Shown here in pieces: positions 63,943 through 64,000 of a stretch of 64,000 nt of DNA. This stretch comes from Pseudooceanicola nitratireducens (GTDB lineage: Bacteria > Pseudomonadota > Alphaproteobacteria > Rhodobacterales > Rhodobacteraceae). The notes under the pieces are model-generated. The model worked only from the letters and a program-made list of their open reading frames with translations, was not told the origin of the DNA and did not search any database. The first letter of the stretch is position 1. Each line of letters opens with the position of its first letter. Where the stretch lies: positions 192,126 to 256,125 of the forward strand of contig NZ_FNZG01000002.1 in assembly GCF_900109195.1 (NCBI RefSeq), written 5' to 3'. Made by a program: the position numbers and the translations under genes.

Positions 63943-64000
63943 GCTGCCGCTGCCGCTGCCGCTGCCGCTGCCGCTGCCGCTGCCGCTGCCGCTGCCGCTG
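63943..64000. repeat. Hexamer tandem repeat (GCTGCC), continues past window
   Basis: About 9.7 perfect copies of GCTGCC up to the last base, so the array is longer than shown. In different frames it would encode Ala-Ala or Leu-Pro on this strand and Gly-Ser on the other. It may lie in a coding region that starts beyond the window, or be a slippage-prone spacer. Confidence 0.92.

Noticed and set aside
63772..64000. CRISPR array
   Set aside because: The repeat units are 6-7 bases with no unique spacers and no cas genes nearby.

Overview
The window is a stretch of a high-GC alphaproteobacterial chromosome, most likely Rhodobacteraceae (Roseobacter group). The case for this is family-level recognition: a Rhodobacter-type porin, a ubiG/hemH/radC/dnaKJ/gltBD housekeeping complement, the leuS-lptE-holA order, zinc-less MsrB, two tandem deformylase genes ahead of fmt, and GC-rich third codon positions throughout. 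It carries about 65 protein genes, one tRNA-Leu(CAG), about a dozen intrinsic terminators and several structured repeats. I see no phage, transposase or CRISPR array.

Layout. 1-3.5 kb: a 5'-truncated RNA methyltransferase and three small envelope genes (two YkuD L,D-transpeptidases and a CAP lipoprotein), then a tiny membrane protein. 3.7-10.7 kb: hemH, a methyltransferase, comF, then grxC-nitrilase-marR as an overlapping unit, ubiG, a prolyl aminopeptidase and a GrdB-like protein. 10.7-16.8 kb: leuS-lptE-holA with a glycosyltransferase on the opposite strand between leuS and a DUF3576-type lipoprotein. 17-21.5 kb: a major porin, yggS, ribA coupled to a leaderless YkuD protein, an orphan OmpR-type response regulator, and a run of hairpins that looks like a small RNA. 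21.5-27.1 kb: a DMT transporter, a C-S lyase, def-def2-fmt, two GlsB/YeaQ-like membrane proteins and radC. 27.2-30.7 kb: a covarying tandem repeat, dnaJ and dnaK with a clear sigma-32-type promoter.

31.3-41.8 kb is the most distinctive region: an ABC-2 polysaccharide-export permease divergent from cysQ, a GT2 enzyme, galU, galE, two more glycosyltransferases, a Core-2/I-branching-type transferase fused to a second domain, and a NodH-like sulfotransferase. Read together, these look like a locus that builds, sulfates and exports a surface glycan, with CysQ clearing the PAP made by the sulfotransferase.

41.8-45.8 kb: rnd, lptC-lptA-lptB, hpf and ptsN in one direction, without the rpoN gene often found in this string. 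46-48.5 kb: katG and the tRNA. 48.6-58.1 kb: an NDUFA9-like protein, uppP, gltD and gltB separated by a GFA-family gene and an alpha/beta hydrolase. 58-64 kb: a PH-like membrane protein, mtgA, a glutathione transferase, queG, two small secreted proteins sharing a repeated motif, msrB-msrA, and a repeat-rich tail with a heptamer array and a hexamer array that runs off the window.

Start codons were chosen by ribosome-binding site, signal peptide position and family length; several are GTG or TTG. All functional calls come from reading motifs, with no database search.
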